A stretch of DNA of 25,721 nt, taken from contig LSSL01007679.1 in NCBI GenBank assembly GCA_001953115.1, positions 1 to 25,721 of the forward strand, written 5' to 3'. A program made the position numbers and the translations under genes. Positions within the stretch are counted from its first letter, which is position 1. Every line of letters begins with the position of its first letter. Under the pieces are notes generated by a model. The model saw nothing but the letters and a program-made list of their open reading frames with translations. It ran no database searches and was not told the DNA's origin. Shown in pieces: positions 10,501-22,358 of the stretch. This stretch comes from Smittium mucronatum (Eukaryota; Kickxellomycota; Harpellomycetes; Harpellales; Legeriomycetaceae).

Positions 10501-11190
10501 CATGGACAAGAAATCACCAGATTACAAGAATATTATATCAATGATTACAAAATTGGATTCCACGGAGTAATTACTTATTTTTATCACATCTAAGACCGAT
10601 TTGTTAAAGAATTTTTTTATAAAAAAATATCTATTTAGAATTAAAAACTCCGACTTTCCAACATTCACAACATCAATTGAAGGGATTTTATATGAGTTAA
10701 AGTCGTGCATATTCCAAGAAATAACGACCCGTGTTTTGGAAAATGGATTCAATGTTCGAATTATTAACAACAGAAATATTTTTGGGAATAAAAGCCTTGT
10801 CACCCAAGTCACCGTAATTTTCCATCTCTTACCCCTCTACCCCCCCCCCTCTTTTAATCTAAATTCCTTATTTACGTTTAATAGCTTTTCCCCAAAGATC
10901 AGGAATTCGGTCAAGAACTTCATAAAGATATGAACATAAAACCAGTTCAGGAATCTGATTTAGAAGTCAGCCAAGATCATAATTTAGATATTGCTAAGGA
11001 ATCTGATATAGAAAAAAAGGGAAAATATGTTTCAGAGAGTGTCCAAGATGCTGTTTTAGAATCTCGCCAAGAATCTGATAAAGGGTCTAACCTACAATTT
11101 AAACAGGAAAACACTTTGAAATCTGAGAACGATTGGAACAAGTTCGTTAATTTCTGTTTATCTGGGGCTCTTTCCTCTCCGCGTGGGTAA
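7538..11190 (+). CDS. SLS1-like mitochondrial inner-membrane-bound regulator, 11 exons, 924 residues
   Basis: Exons: 7538-8654, 8746-8790, 8889-9019, 9113-9325, 9415-9546, 9631-9839, 9929-10048, 10163-10384, 10462-10566, 10639-10813, 10885-11190. They total 2775 bases, one uninterrupted frame. All introns are GT-AG (71-114 bases), and the donors include GTGAGT, GTAAGT, GTAATT and the weak GTTAGA. The N-terminus (MLQLRRFISAK) is basic and amphipathic, like a mitochondrial presequence. Residues 88-195 are nine 12-residue repeats. Residues 315-350 form a SAP-like helical segment (LRQYLRKRGL, SKRVLILRIIREIW). Two KH-like units follow at about 374-431 and 432-502, without a GXXG loop. The C-terminal part includes KLLVPDGLYDLKL (723-735), resembling the SLS1 C-terminal domain. 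SLS1 links mitochondrial transcription and translation at the inner membrane. The assignment rests on domain order from memory. No membrane helix is visible. The last stop overlaps a donor-like site (see findings). Confidence 0.75.
7799..8122 (+). repeat. 36-base minisatellite encoding nine 12-residue repeats
   Basis: Nine in-frame units of consensus SYQPRQN followed by either EGDRR or DQ(N/S)GG encode residues 88-195 of the SLS1-like protein. The middle units largely alternate between the charged EGD type and the Gly/Gln/Asn type, which suggests that 72-base pairs were sometimes copied together. The array is hydrophilic and basic and probably disordered, and lies between the presequence and the folded body. 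The unit is 36 bases throughout with no frame loss, so selection has kept it in frame. Length is likely to vary between isolates. Confidence 0.9.
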
Positions 11191-12583
11191 AGCTGTGTTC
11201 TCTTTATTACATTTTTGGTTTGAAAGTTAAAGCTGCACTTGTAAATTCTTTTTTTTCATAAAAAAACAAAAAACCCCCCAAATTTCTTATTTCTGCTACA
11301 TCTTTTCACTCATTTCGAAGCATGATATTTATTATAAAGCAATTATAATAGTAAAAAAAACTCGGATTTTATATCTTTAAAACTATCAAATCTATGGAGC
11401 CTTTTCACAAAGTCTTTTTGGTTTTTTGGATAAAAAATTCTAAAATGATAAAAATACTAAAAACTTTAAATTATACTCAATTCAGATCAAATATATAATT
11501 ATTATGCTTTAATAAAAACTTACGTTGTTAATTCTAAGGCGACTTATGTCTATATTTCGCAATAATATTTTACCTAAAAATGACTTTAAATTGGGATTGA
11601 TATTATTTAATATATTTTTTATAGGTTAATTAATGAAAATTATTTAAAACGATATTCAAATCTCTATAAAATCGATGAGAAAAAAATAAATTGGTCACAA
11701 AAACTTCAATATTTTTATCGCTAAAAAGGAGAAAAAACAGTCAAACTAACTTATTTTTAAATTGATAACCTTGTGGGGTCAAAACTCCATTTATATTTTT
11801 CGATTTTCAGAATAAAGTTTATTATTAAGATAATAATTTATTTATCCATAATTTTTTGAAACTTTTTTGAAAAATCTAGCGATTCAACAGAATCGGAAAT
11901 CTAAGCACTATAAAAAATAGAATTTAAAAGTTTTTATAAATATTTGGTATATATAACTTTAAAAATTAAATTGTTGAATTTCATCTTGTACTTTTTGTTT
12001 AATAAGTTCATAATTTGATATAAAAAATCACAACAAAGATTTTATTTGCCACAAAGATACTGTATTATATGGGAAAACCATATGAAAAAAAAATAAAAAA
12101 ACACAGAAAAAAATGTGAGTCCAAGCTATACTTCATAATTTTGGAGATATAAAATCATTTAAATGATATTTCTAATTAAAATAAAAAATAAATGATCCTT
12201 TCAAGAAACAACTTTATTCATATTAGCGTGGTTTTGAGGCTGATATTTTCTAAAATTGTTTTATTTGATATATTGGTTAAAACATATTATGATCTATTAT
12301 ATTTAAATTGTTTGTATGTATTAAATCAATAAAATCCAAATAAAAAGCTACAGAAAAATTTTTATGGGGTCAAACTTGTACTAAGTAAATAAAACTACTA
12401 AAAAAGAATATTTTTTAGTATTTTATGAATTACACTATATTTTACTTGTTCATATTTCTCATTTTAAAAATGTATTGGATAAATAAGTATGATCAAGAAT
12501 AAATATAGCTTATGAGATTCCAAATTTTAAATTTCCTCCAAATATTAACAACCAACTTTAAATCTAGGTCCCACAACTATAAT
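11191..12583. other. AT-rich DNA after the SLS1-like gene, no supported gene
   Basis: This holds the 3' end of the preceding transcript and then very AT-rich sequence without frames. A possible alternative last exon of the preceding gene (11352-11433) is discussed in the findings. No clear polyadenylation signal was singled out among the many A-rich words. Confidence 0.6.
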
Positions 12584-12589
12584 CTGATA

Positions 12590-12800
12590 CGGTGACGTGA
12601 CTGGAGGCCTATTTCCAATTTACCTCCAAGAAATTTCGCCTGCTTTTTTACCACTAAAATTTTTCGATTAATTGCTCTTAGAAAAAGTGCATATTAAAAT
12701 TGAATTCTTTATTTTTACTGGCCTTTTGTTTTTTAATCTTGGCTTGTAATAAGTTGGTTCAGTAGGCGAAATTTCTTGTAGGCCTTCAGTTCTGACACCG
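12590..12800. mobile_element. MITE-like inverted-repeat element, about 211 bases
   Basis: The left arm contains CGGTGACGTGACTGGAGGCC (12590-12609) and, after an 18-base spacer, CAAGAAATTTCGCCT (12627-12641). The right arm carries the perfect complement of the second block at 12764-12778 and an imperfect complement of the first at 12780-12800 (reverse strand CGGTGTCAGAACTGAAGGCC). The 122 bases between the arms encode nothing. CTGATA stands directly outside both ends (12584-12589 and 12801-12806), as a target-site duplication would; it can be read as 7 bases with one boundary shifted. The arms are far richer in G and C than the flanks. No transposase is present, so it would have moved with a partner elsewhere. 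I cannot assign a superfamily, and a structured noncoding RNA gene is the alternative. Confidence 0.55.
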
Positions 12801-12807
12801 CTGATAC

Positions 12808-14753
12808 ACATTAATAAAACATACTTTTTACAGCGCTTTTCATCCTACTTATTTTATACTAAATAACCCCTAATCATTAAAAAAATTAAAGTTAGCATAA
12901 AAAAACTAAATCTTAAAATATTTTATTCTATGGGATTAATTTACACCGATAAATTTTTGTTCTTCTAGGTTTAAGAAACTTTCCCTTTTATATCATAGCG
13001 GAAAATCCAACATGAAATTATTGATTATTTACTATAACCAAATGAGATATATAAACTCTATAGATTCTATTTTAACTTTATTAACCTTGAAATGTTTTTG
13101 TACTAATAATAAATTACCAAAATATAAATCTTTTGAATTAAAAATAAATTATTTAAAGCTCTAAATTTAGATTTTTTTACTATAATTTGTATAATTTTAA
13201 ACTATTTTAATATAATTAATTAAAAAAATTTTACCCGTTTTTAATAATATTATTATTAGATTAAAAATTCAAGAAATTTATATTTGAATCAAAACCCATT
13301 TATTTATTAATAAAATCAAACCCATCTAAAACTCATTAATTTAGGTCAAATAAAAACAAATCTTGTTATTTTATGTTTAAAACTTTTCAAATAAACTAAA
13401 AAAAACTCAGCCCTCCTAAATAAATTTCAAAATTTTTTTTTCTTTTTTTTATTCGATCGAAAAAAAAATAATCTAAAACTTTGGATTAAGCTCGTTGAAC
13501 TTGATGTGATTTGTTCGTTATAAATATATAGCCGATAAATATGCAAAATATTACTATTTAGTGCCTAATTTTAATTAAACTGGTAATAAGGAAAATTAAA
13601 TTTATATCTGAATCTCTTTTAAGATTTATATATATATTTTTTTTTACAAATTAAAAAATATTTATTAGACTAATTGATTTTAATTATTTTAATTTGAAAA
13701 AATCTTTATTAAAGCCACCTGTATATAAATGATGATCCTAAAATCAATCTTTACATCCATAAAATATAAGATAAATTACTATAGTAATTTTTCCGCGTTT
13801 TTACACACAGATATACACAATTATGCCAATATGCACATTTTTTTACTTTTCCCAATAAAAAATATAAAAAGCAGGCATTTTTCTTTAGCTAGATATTTTG
13901 TATATTTTCACAATAGACATCATAATTTTAAATCAAAAAATACCCTTAAATAAATTTATAAATTGAAAATAATTCATAATCTTAGACATATTCATATATT
14001 TTAATTACTCATTTTCTGGTGGTTTATATCGGATGATTTTTATAATTTTAGCATCATTTATACATACAAACTATGAAAAATATATCTATATATCGATAAT
14101 ATAATTAATTATATTTTAGTTTAATATATTATTTATAGTTGTAAATACATTTTAATGTTCTTTATCTTATAATTTTTACCTAATTTTCTTTATATTGAAA
14201 TTATTTAATAATTAATGCAAAATGGCTGTATGTTTGTTTTTTCATTTTAAACCCCTAATGTAATGGCATACTAGCTTTAATTTAAAGGGCAAAAATATAT
14301 TTGTAAAAGATTAATAAATACTATTAGTGAGTTCCATACTCGTATCTTATAAATTATATAAATTATTGTTTTTTTCTTTTGAAAATACTGAAAATTCAAA
14401 AAAAAAAATCTATTTTTGTACTATTAATATTCAAATAAAAAAATATAAATAGAATTTTCACCACCGAAAATACTAGAATGTGAATTTTGCAAAAAAAATT
14501 AACACTATTATATAAATATTGGTTAATATAAAAAATTTGTGTTATAATTTAGGATATTTTGAATAAAAGTGTAGAAATTTACGTTTCTTACACAAAAAAA
14601 TATCCAAAACCAACTAAGATTACTTATTGAAAAAAATTTAAAGAATTTTCTTCTTCTAATGACATCACTTATGATTTTCTATAGGTATAAACTTGATCAG
14701 TATAAATAATCTTCAGATTCAATTTCATAAGACTTATATCTTTTTTTGAAAAC

Positions 14754-14801
<48 letters not shown>

Positions 14802-17800
14802 ATTTTGTGACCCGACTTTCTATAAAATATAAACCCGAAACTATGCTAATGAGGAAACTAAAAAAATTCACAAGCTGCCATAACTTATAATATAAAAAAA
14901 CCAAAAAATAGAATCATGTAATAAATTTATACATATGCTGAATTTTAGAATAAAGGCTTTTTTTTTTGAAAATTCAAGAAAATTCAATTAAATATAACAA
15001 AATTAAACATTCACTTTCTTTATTTTGAAGTTTATTTATCTATCTTTATAATTTATCAAGAAACATTTACGCAAAAAAAATTTCAACATATGAAAAAAAT
15101 AAAATGAAAATCAATAATTTGAAATATATGTTAGGTAATTGTATCAAAAATTGGCATATTAAATATTAAACTTAATAAATGTGTCTTTATAATAATTAAA
15201 TATATCTATAACAATATTTTTTTTCATAGATTGTATATATTTTTTTTTTTTCATATTTTAAATCAATAAAATTTAAATAAAAGATAAAATTATCCTTAAA
15301 ATTATACCTGGGTTATTTTTTAAAACCAAACTGGATCTCCATATTATTATCTGCAATATGACTTCTTTATATTAATGTTTTTTAGGAATTTATTCTTTTA
15401 TAAAAAATAATAATATATAGAAAATCCCTGCATTAAAAATATATTTCAAGTCGCAAATTGGTTTTATGCTTTTTAAATATATAAAATTTTACAATAAAAG
15501 ATCTGAATAATTTTTCTTGAGTGATTATTATCGTTTCTGGTATAATTTAGACTTATTTCAGTACTATTGAAGTTATTAAGCCCATTCTTCGTTTTAATTA
15601 GTATTAGAGAATTTAATTAAATCCTTTCAAAAGTTTTATTTTTTTCATTACTGGATTTTGAGAGCTAAAGCTTCATAGAATCACCGAAATTTCTGATATT
15701 CATTGTTGAAAAAATAGCAAAATACTTAATTTTACTATTTCTATATTATCCCAATTGTTATTTTTATCTTTGATTTTATGTTATGATGCTTAATTTTTTG
15801 TTTTTTGGCGTGAATATATAATATAACCCGTAAATAAATATTTTTTTATTAAGGAAATTAATTTTCAAATTTCTTTAACTGATATTCGATTTCAGAAAAA
15901 TTAGACTATTTTTACCAGTTTTTTTTCTTTATACAACTATATATTTTCGATTTAAACAATTGAAAACACCAATTAAAACTTTTAATATAATTTTTCCATT
16001 ACTAATCTAGAATACTGCATTGATAATTATATTTGAACAGTCAGTTATCGAAATTTTTATACAATATAAATATTTATGTTTGAAGATAATTTTTTAAAAC
16101 CTTAAAATACCAGGGGTATAACTTATTTTAGTCACTTATGACCGAGATATTGAATTTTAGTATCTTTTTTACGAATATATGAAATTCTTAATATTATTAC
16201 CAGATTTCTCTCTTAAATTAATTTGAAATAGGATTTTTAATGCATTTTTTCGAAAATTAAAAAAAAATTGAATCACGAATATGTCCAATAATAGTTTTTT
16301 TTTTTATTATTTCACAAGAATATGATTCTATGTAACTATAATCAGAAAAAAAAATCAATTTTAGAATTTTACGCATACTAAAAAAAGGGTACAAGTATTT
16401 TTGTTTTTATTTTTTTTTCTTCTTAGATTATTTTTTTTTTTTTATGAAACTATTAACATTCTTTATTTCAAAAAATATCATATGATTTTTGGATTATCAT
16501 TGATTTTTTGATTATTTTTTCCCCATAATATTTCAAAAAAAAAATTTCTCAATGAATACTAAACCCCTTTTCCTTGACGCATGTTTTTCTATGAAAAATT
16601 TTTATGAACATTAAATTTTTTATATAAAAATATTTCCAAATAGAGATAAAAATTTTAATATAAAACTGTTTATGAAATTATAAATAGTAGCTTTTTATCT
16701 TTTAATATTTTATAATAATAATTTTTAAAAGGGTTTAAAAAGCAAAATTTAATGATAATATCCACGATATCCATATTTTATGTTGGGATTTTTTGAAATT
16801 AATATGATATTATCTAAAAATTTTCCGAAGGAGTGAATTTAAAAACTATAAAAAAAAATAGGCTATTGCATTTCCATAGATTTTTTTATTAGTAACTAAT
16901 TCTGCTAAAATTTATGCGAAATCTTTATGAATATAATATTTTTAAAAATTCATAATATATAATATACAGAATCAAAATAATTGCTAAAATTAATAAATCA
17001 CAAGATTTGATTTTTTTATTTATTATAATAATTTTAAATCAATACAAAAAAATATATAGTTTTTCACATTTATCGGTTTTTAAATAACTAATTTTTTTAT
17101 TTATTTATCTCAACTAAATTGATTTTATTATTATTAAATTTATTTTCTTACTCACAAATTGAAAGGTTTTGAGTCATATTTAATTTTTTAATTCGATGTG
17201 GAATTTTTTCATCAGATAATTGTGATTCAAAATTGTGATTAAGATTTAATAATTAAATAAAACATTTATCAATTTTATATAAATATATATATATGTGCAT
17301 AAATTAACATCTATTTGGAACAAACCCCAAATAAATAAGAAAGTTTTTTAAAAAAATGAGAAAATTAAAATGCTTTTTTTTTATTAAAATTTACTGATTT
17401 TCTGTGTGGGTAAGAAATATAATTGATGCAAAAAAATTAATATTATTCATAAACGGATCTAAAGATTTCATATTCAGAAAAAATAATATAAGTGAAATAA
17501 AATAGAAAAATAATGTTTCATATAAAAAATTAATTAATTAAAATTTCTAATAAAACTTGAATCTAAAAAATCATGGATAACAATTGGGGCTAAATATTTG
17601 GTTGTGATTATAATTTTAAGTACTTTTTTTAAAAAAAAATGAATAAAATTTCGCTTTAACTTTTCAGATTCGAGTATCTGATTTTGGAAAATGATAAATA
17701 ATCGTTTTTACTAACTAAATTATTATTAGTAAACTTTTTACCTGTTCTTTTCTATTTTATTTATTTTTAATTAATACTTTTTTAAATTAATATATGATTG

Positions 17801-18566
17801 ATAATTCGAAATTACTAAATAAAATGCAAATTTAATAGTTTTATTTTTATTTTTTAAACTATTTTTCGGATTTTTTAACTCCCCATAAAATACATAATAT
17901 TTAATTTATTTGGCTAAGTGATTTAAAAGCGTTTTTTTTTTTACTCACCATAATTATTGTCAATAATTACATTAGGGTTGGCTTTCTTTTTCTGAAAAAA
18001 AATAAAGAGGATATTTATTAAAAATAGGAATAAATAATATCTAGATACTATGAAAAATTAAATTCGAAAAGAATGATTTTCATTTAAAATAAATTTTATA
18101 GTTTTCTCAAGATATCAGGAATAATATTTCATTTTAAATGGATTCTCGGTTCGATTTTAATTTTCAAAAAGGCAATTTTAACCCTTTAAAATTGATCTTT
18201 ATTATTTTTAAGAGCGTTTATTCTTAGAAAAAAAATTTTTTTGGATTTTTTTCGCCTTTGAGAAATTTAAGCAGGTATAGAAAAAAAACATCAGATAGGT
18301 CGAAAATTTTTAGCTTATGTGATATCCTCTTATTTTATTTTAGATTTCTTAGTAAGGTTCTCTTACTAATAGCGTTTGTGATACGTAAAAAGGGTTTATC
18401 AGTATTTTATTAATAGAGTATGACCAATGTAAAAGTTATAGAAATATATGGAGTCTATATAAAAAGTAGCAAAAGGTCAAAAAAAAACCCAAGTTGGGAA
18501 AGACCTTCTGTTTATAGTAAAAATCATAATTATAGTAAATGTTAATTTGTAAACTTGAGTAGGTAA
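12808..18566. other. Extremely AT-rich gene-free tract
   Basis: Nearly 5.8 kb with A and T at roughly four fifths or more of bases, many homopolymer A and T runs and no supported frame. The single 74-codon frame at 13729-13953 has Asn, Lys, Ile and Phe use expected of chance translation. No relic of a known element was recognised, though strong mutation towards AT would hide one. It contains the TTA microsatellite listed next. Confidence 0.7.
14756..14797. repeat. Perfect (TTA)14 microsatellite
   Basis: Forty-two bases of uninterrupted TTA repeat, flanked by CTT on the left and CTA on the right. Noncoding. Confidence 0.95.
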
Positions 18567-18743
18567 TGTTGGGGTTTCTTTTTTTTAAGGACAAGTGCGA
18601 TTAATTGTAGCATTTAGTAATTCGCGCATATTGTCTATTAAAACAATTATATCGTTGTTTTAATACAACGACGTTTATGTCATTTGACAATTACGAAATC
18701 TTACAATTGCATTCCAGATAATTAGTAATGTATTTACATAACA
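18567..18743 (-). repeat. 3' LTR (left copy), 177 bases
   Basis: Bounded by TGTT (18567-18570) and AACA (18740-18743). The inner boundary is fixed by the polypurine tract just beyond it. The LTR aligns without gaps to the right copy from 18587 to 18743 and then diverges in the T-rich outer part. It contains a 7-base-pair stem (18652-18671) and the stop codon of pol at 18736-18734. Confidence 0.85.
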
Positions 18744-21700
18744 TCATTCCCTCTCTGGAATGTAATATCATTTTTATCGCGCCTCCCCTGAGTCTTGGTC
18801 CAGGGTTTAACTTTATCAGGGATTTCAACGTTTGCGGGTTGAAGCCTGTTGTGGTTTACTAAAACCTTAAGTTGGTCTCCTTTTGTCGTCATTGGCTTGT
18901 ACGTGTAAAAGGGGCCATGTTAAATTATCCTATACGGCCCTAAAAAGTTCGGATCTAACTTCTGTCGTGTTTCGTTTTTCATTATTACCCAGCTGTCTAT
19001 TGGGTACCTAATTGTTTTTCTGTCTTTGTCGTATGACCCCTTCATTTTTTTCATTGCTGTAATCTGGTGCTTTCTGGCTTCGATTCGCGATTCATTTACG
19101 TTTATTAATCTGGCGCTGGTATTATAATGCGGATTTTCTTTATTTGCTATCTCGCTTGACTCCAAAATGTAATTAGCATCTCCTGGTATTCTAGGCTCGA
19201 CCCCATATACTAAAAAATAGTGGGAAATCTTCGTGACTGAATTTTTTCTTATTATAGTTGCCCAGACAGCCTGATCTAAATAAACATCCCACTTGTTCTT
19301 GTGTCTATATGCAAGTTTTGTCAGCGCGGCACCAATTACTCCATTTGCGCTTTCTGTTTTGCCATTGGACATTGGGTGGTACGCCGAAGTTAAATTGAAC
19401 CTAACTTTTTGTATTTCTAAATATTCTTTAAGTACCTCGGAAGTAAACTGGGTACCTCTGCCCGATATGATTTCTGCGGGGTTTCCAAATTGTAAAAATA
19501 TTTTCTTGTGCAGAAAATCGGCTACGGTGTTTGCTTTGGCATCTTTTGTGGCAGATACCACTATCCAGTTTGTATTATGATCTATCGTTGAAAGTACCCA
19601 TTTATTACCGCTACTGGTGGTTGGCATTTTCCCAATAAAATCGATTCCTCATTTGGTAAATGCATTTATTTCTGGCTTTATTGGGTTTAATGGTGCGATT
19701 GTGGATTTATTTGCTCCCGCGATTTGACATTGTGGTCACCTGTTTATTACGAAGTTAATATACTCCCGCATTTTTGGCCACCAACATCGAAGTCGCATAA
19801 TATTTTAAGTTTTCGCTATGCCCATATGTGTCATACTAATATGGTAACTTTTTGTGAGAGACAGTCTATTTTTTGATGATATGTATGGGACTGATGTGAG
19901 TAGGTTATGTTTTTAATTAGGCCGGTCGTTAACTATTTCAAATTTGTGTGAATTTATTAATACTTCGGTCCAAATTTTATTACTGATTTTATGCGGTTTT
20001 GCCGAGTTATTTCTTAAGTGCTTGTATATAAGCATATAGTATATGTCCTGATCAATTTTATCACTTTCAATCGGCCTATTATCTGAAAATGTGATGTTTG
20101 CTAAATCATATCTTCGGGATAGCGCATCTGCAGCATTATTATTAGCTCCGGGGTAGTATTTTATTTTCGGGCTAAGATGCTGGAATCTCTCCAGCCATCT
20201 TGCTAATCTTACGTGAGGATCTCTATCTTTAAAAACATTCAATAGGTTTTTATGATCCGTCAATACAGTGAATTTATTTGCTGATAGGTAATGATTCCAG
20301 ACTAAAAATTCGTGTATGATTGCGAGAAGTTCTCTTTCACCCGCATAATAATTACGCTCTGAGACAGTTAATCTTCTGGATTCAAACGCTATCGGGTACC
20401 TAAAGTTTGGGTGTTTTTCTTGACAGAGTACTGCTCCTATTGCGAATGCTGAAGCGTCTGTTTCCAGAAAGAGTTCTTTTGACCAATCAGGAGATTGTAG
20501 TAAAGGCGATGAAATGAGGAGGCCTTTAAGGTTGGAAAATGAAGCTTTGGATACACTATTCCATGGGACAATTGAATTCTTTTTAGGTTTACCTTTTGTT
20601 AGATCATATAGTGGAGATGCCACTGAAGCAAATCCAGGGATAAATTTTCTATATTATGTGCACAATCCAATAAAAGATAAGAGATTAGTGTGAGTTACTG
20701 GCAGTGGCCATTCTTTTATTGCCATTATTTTATCATAGTAAGGCGTAATTCCAGAATCGCTTATTATATGCCCCAAAAATTTAGTTTCTTTTACACCAAA
20801 TGAACATTTGGAAATGTTAACAGGCAGTTTGGCCTTTATTAAAGTTTTTAGTACGTTAAAAACGTGTATCTTGTGCAATCCATAAGTTCTGGGGAAGATG
20901 AGTATATCATCTAAATATACTATAACGGACTCGTCTAAGTAATCTTGTAGAACTTTATTCATTAAACGCTGAAAAGTCGCTGGTGCGCTATGTAGTCCAA
21001 AAGGCATCACGGTGTATTTGAACGAGCCATACCTACAGGTAAAGGCGGTTTTTTCAATCTAATTCTCATCCATTTTGATTTGATGATATCCGGATTTCAA
21101 ATCCAAGCTAGAAAGGTATTTATTCGTTCCTAATCTGTGAGAAACAGTCGTCTATTCTCGGCAATGGGTATTTGTAGAGGTGAGATATACTATTAATGGC
21201 TCTATAATCTACACACATCCTGCAGCTACCGTCTTTTTTTGTTACGAAAAGAACAGGACTGGCCCAAGCCAAGGATGATGGTATAATAAACCCTTTTCCT
21301 ATTAATTCTGATATATACTCTTTCAGTTGTTTTAGCTGTTTATTTTTGTGACGATATGCGCTTCTTGCTATTGGGGGGTTATCGCCTGTTCGTATCTCAC
21401 GTTTTATACTCCTTTCTGGGATGTCATCGAAATTAAATTTTTTAAACGCTTTTTCGTGAAGTTTTAGTATAGATAACCAATCAGGATTCCCAATTTTTAC
21501 GTCTTTCCAACTTTTTATATGCTCGCGTGGCGGTTCATCATTGTTTTGTATTATAAAAACTTTAAATATTTCTTCTACTTTATTGTTTTTTGTTAAATCT
21601 ATTAGGTGATTTAAAGACACTATCGGAGTTTCTGATTCAATTTCAAGGTTTAAAGGGATATATTCTTCATTGAAAATCACACTCCATCTGTTTGAATCGT

Positions 21701-22358
21701 AACTGGGTGTCAACTTATATTTTTCCCACCAATCGAACCCAATAATGATGTCCACATGTACGAGGGGAAAAATATAAGCCGTAGTTGGAATTAATTAATT
21801 ATTTATGGGTATATCCACTTGAGTTTGTTTTTTTATGTTGAACCCTTGTCCATCGGCAGTGATTGCATTTATTTCAGCTTTAACATGCTCCAGTTTTAAT
21901 TTTAATTTCGCGGCGATTTTTCCAGAGATGAAACACTTTGTTGCACCAGAATCAAAGAGAATTTTTGTCTTAATTCCGTTTATCGATAATAAGCAGTATG
22001 GGGAATTAGGATAGTTTTTGTTTAGCTTACCAAGTGTAATATCTGAAACAGTATTTATCTTATTTAACTTGAACAATCTTGTTCTTTTCTTGATTTGTGG
22101 CTCGTTTAATTTGAATATATTTGTTTCATCCCTTTTATTTCTTTTTCGCTTAGTTTCTTTCGGAATATCTGTTTTCGGAGAACTCACTGGGGTGTAGTAT
22201 ATATCTTCATTATTTAGTTCCAATTCTAAATCCGAATCATCATCGGTATCATTCCCCTCTCTGAGAATGCTGTTTATATCAGGGGTTTTTATTTTATAGC
22301 AGTCAATAGGGCCCACTGGTTCCTCTAATGACTCGGACCATTTCCCTAGTGATATAAA
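18734..22358 (-). pseudogene. pol: Broken Ty3-type pol (protease, reverse transcriptase, RNase H, integrase)
   Basis: The pol frame opens at 22358, overlapping the end of gag by 13 bases in the -1 frame. The protease has FDSGA (Asp codon at about 21953). Reverse transcriptase shows VDYRAIN, MPFGL and the catalytic YLDD (20917-20906). RNase H shows ETDASAFAIG, ERELLA, TDHKNLL and ADALSRR. Integrase follows, with a zinc-binding region (codon for its first CxxC Cys replaced by a stop) and a catalytic core starting TIDHNTNW. The second catalytic Asp is Gly (SGRGTQF, codon 19462-19460), while the Glu in GKTES is present. In-frame stops lie at 21795, 21060, 20654, 19913, 19805, 19736, 19649 and 18920 (lower coordinates), and one base shift lies near 21128-21134. 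Otherwise the whole pol stays in one frame to the TAA at 18734. The protein would have copied and integrated the element; it can no longer do so. Confidence 0.9.
18744..18756 (-). other. Polypurine tract for plus-strand DNA priming
   Basis: AGAGAGGGAATGA on the minus strand directly abuts the TGTT start of the 3' LTR. This is where the retrotransposon's second DNA strand is primed. Unusually, it lies inside the pol reading frame, encoding residues just before the stop. Confidence 0.8.

Noticed and set aside
9161..10933. Separate small genes at 9161-9472, 9634-9843, 9861-10052, 10155-10388 and 10601-10933
   Set aside because: They are single exons with intron read-through. Joining them through GT-AG introns gives one unbroken 924-residue frame.
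19649..19738. TGA codons inside integrase, one where Trp is expected, suggesting an altered genetic code
   Set aside because: The desaturase and SLS1-like genes use TGG for Trp and have no internal TGA. The other TGA stands where a zinc-binding Cys is expected, and the element also has many TAA and TAG lesions.
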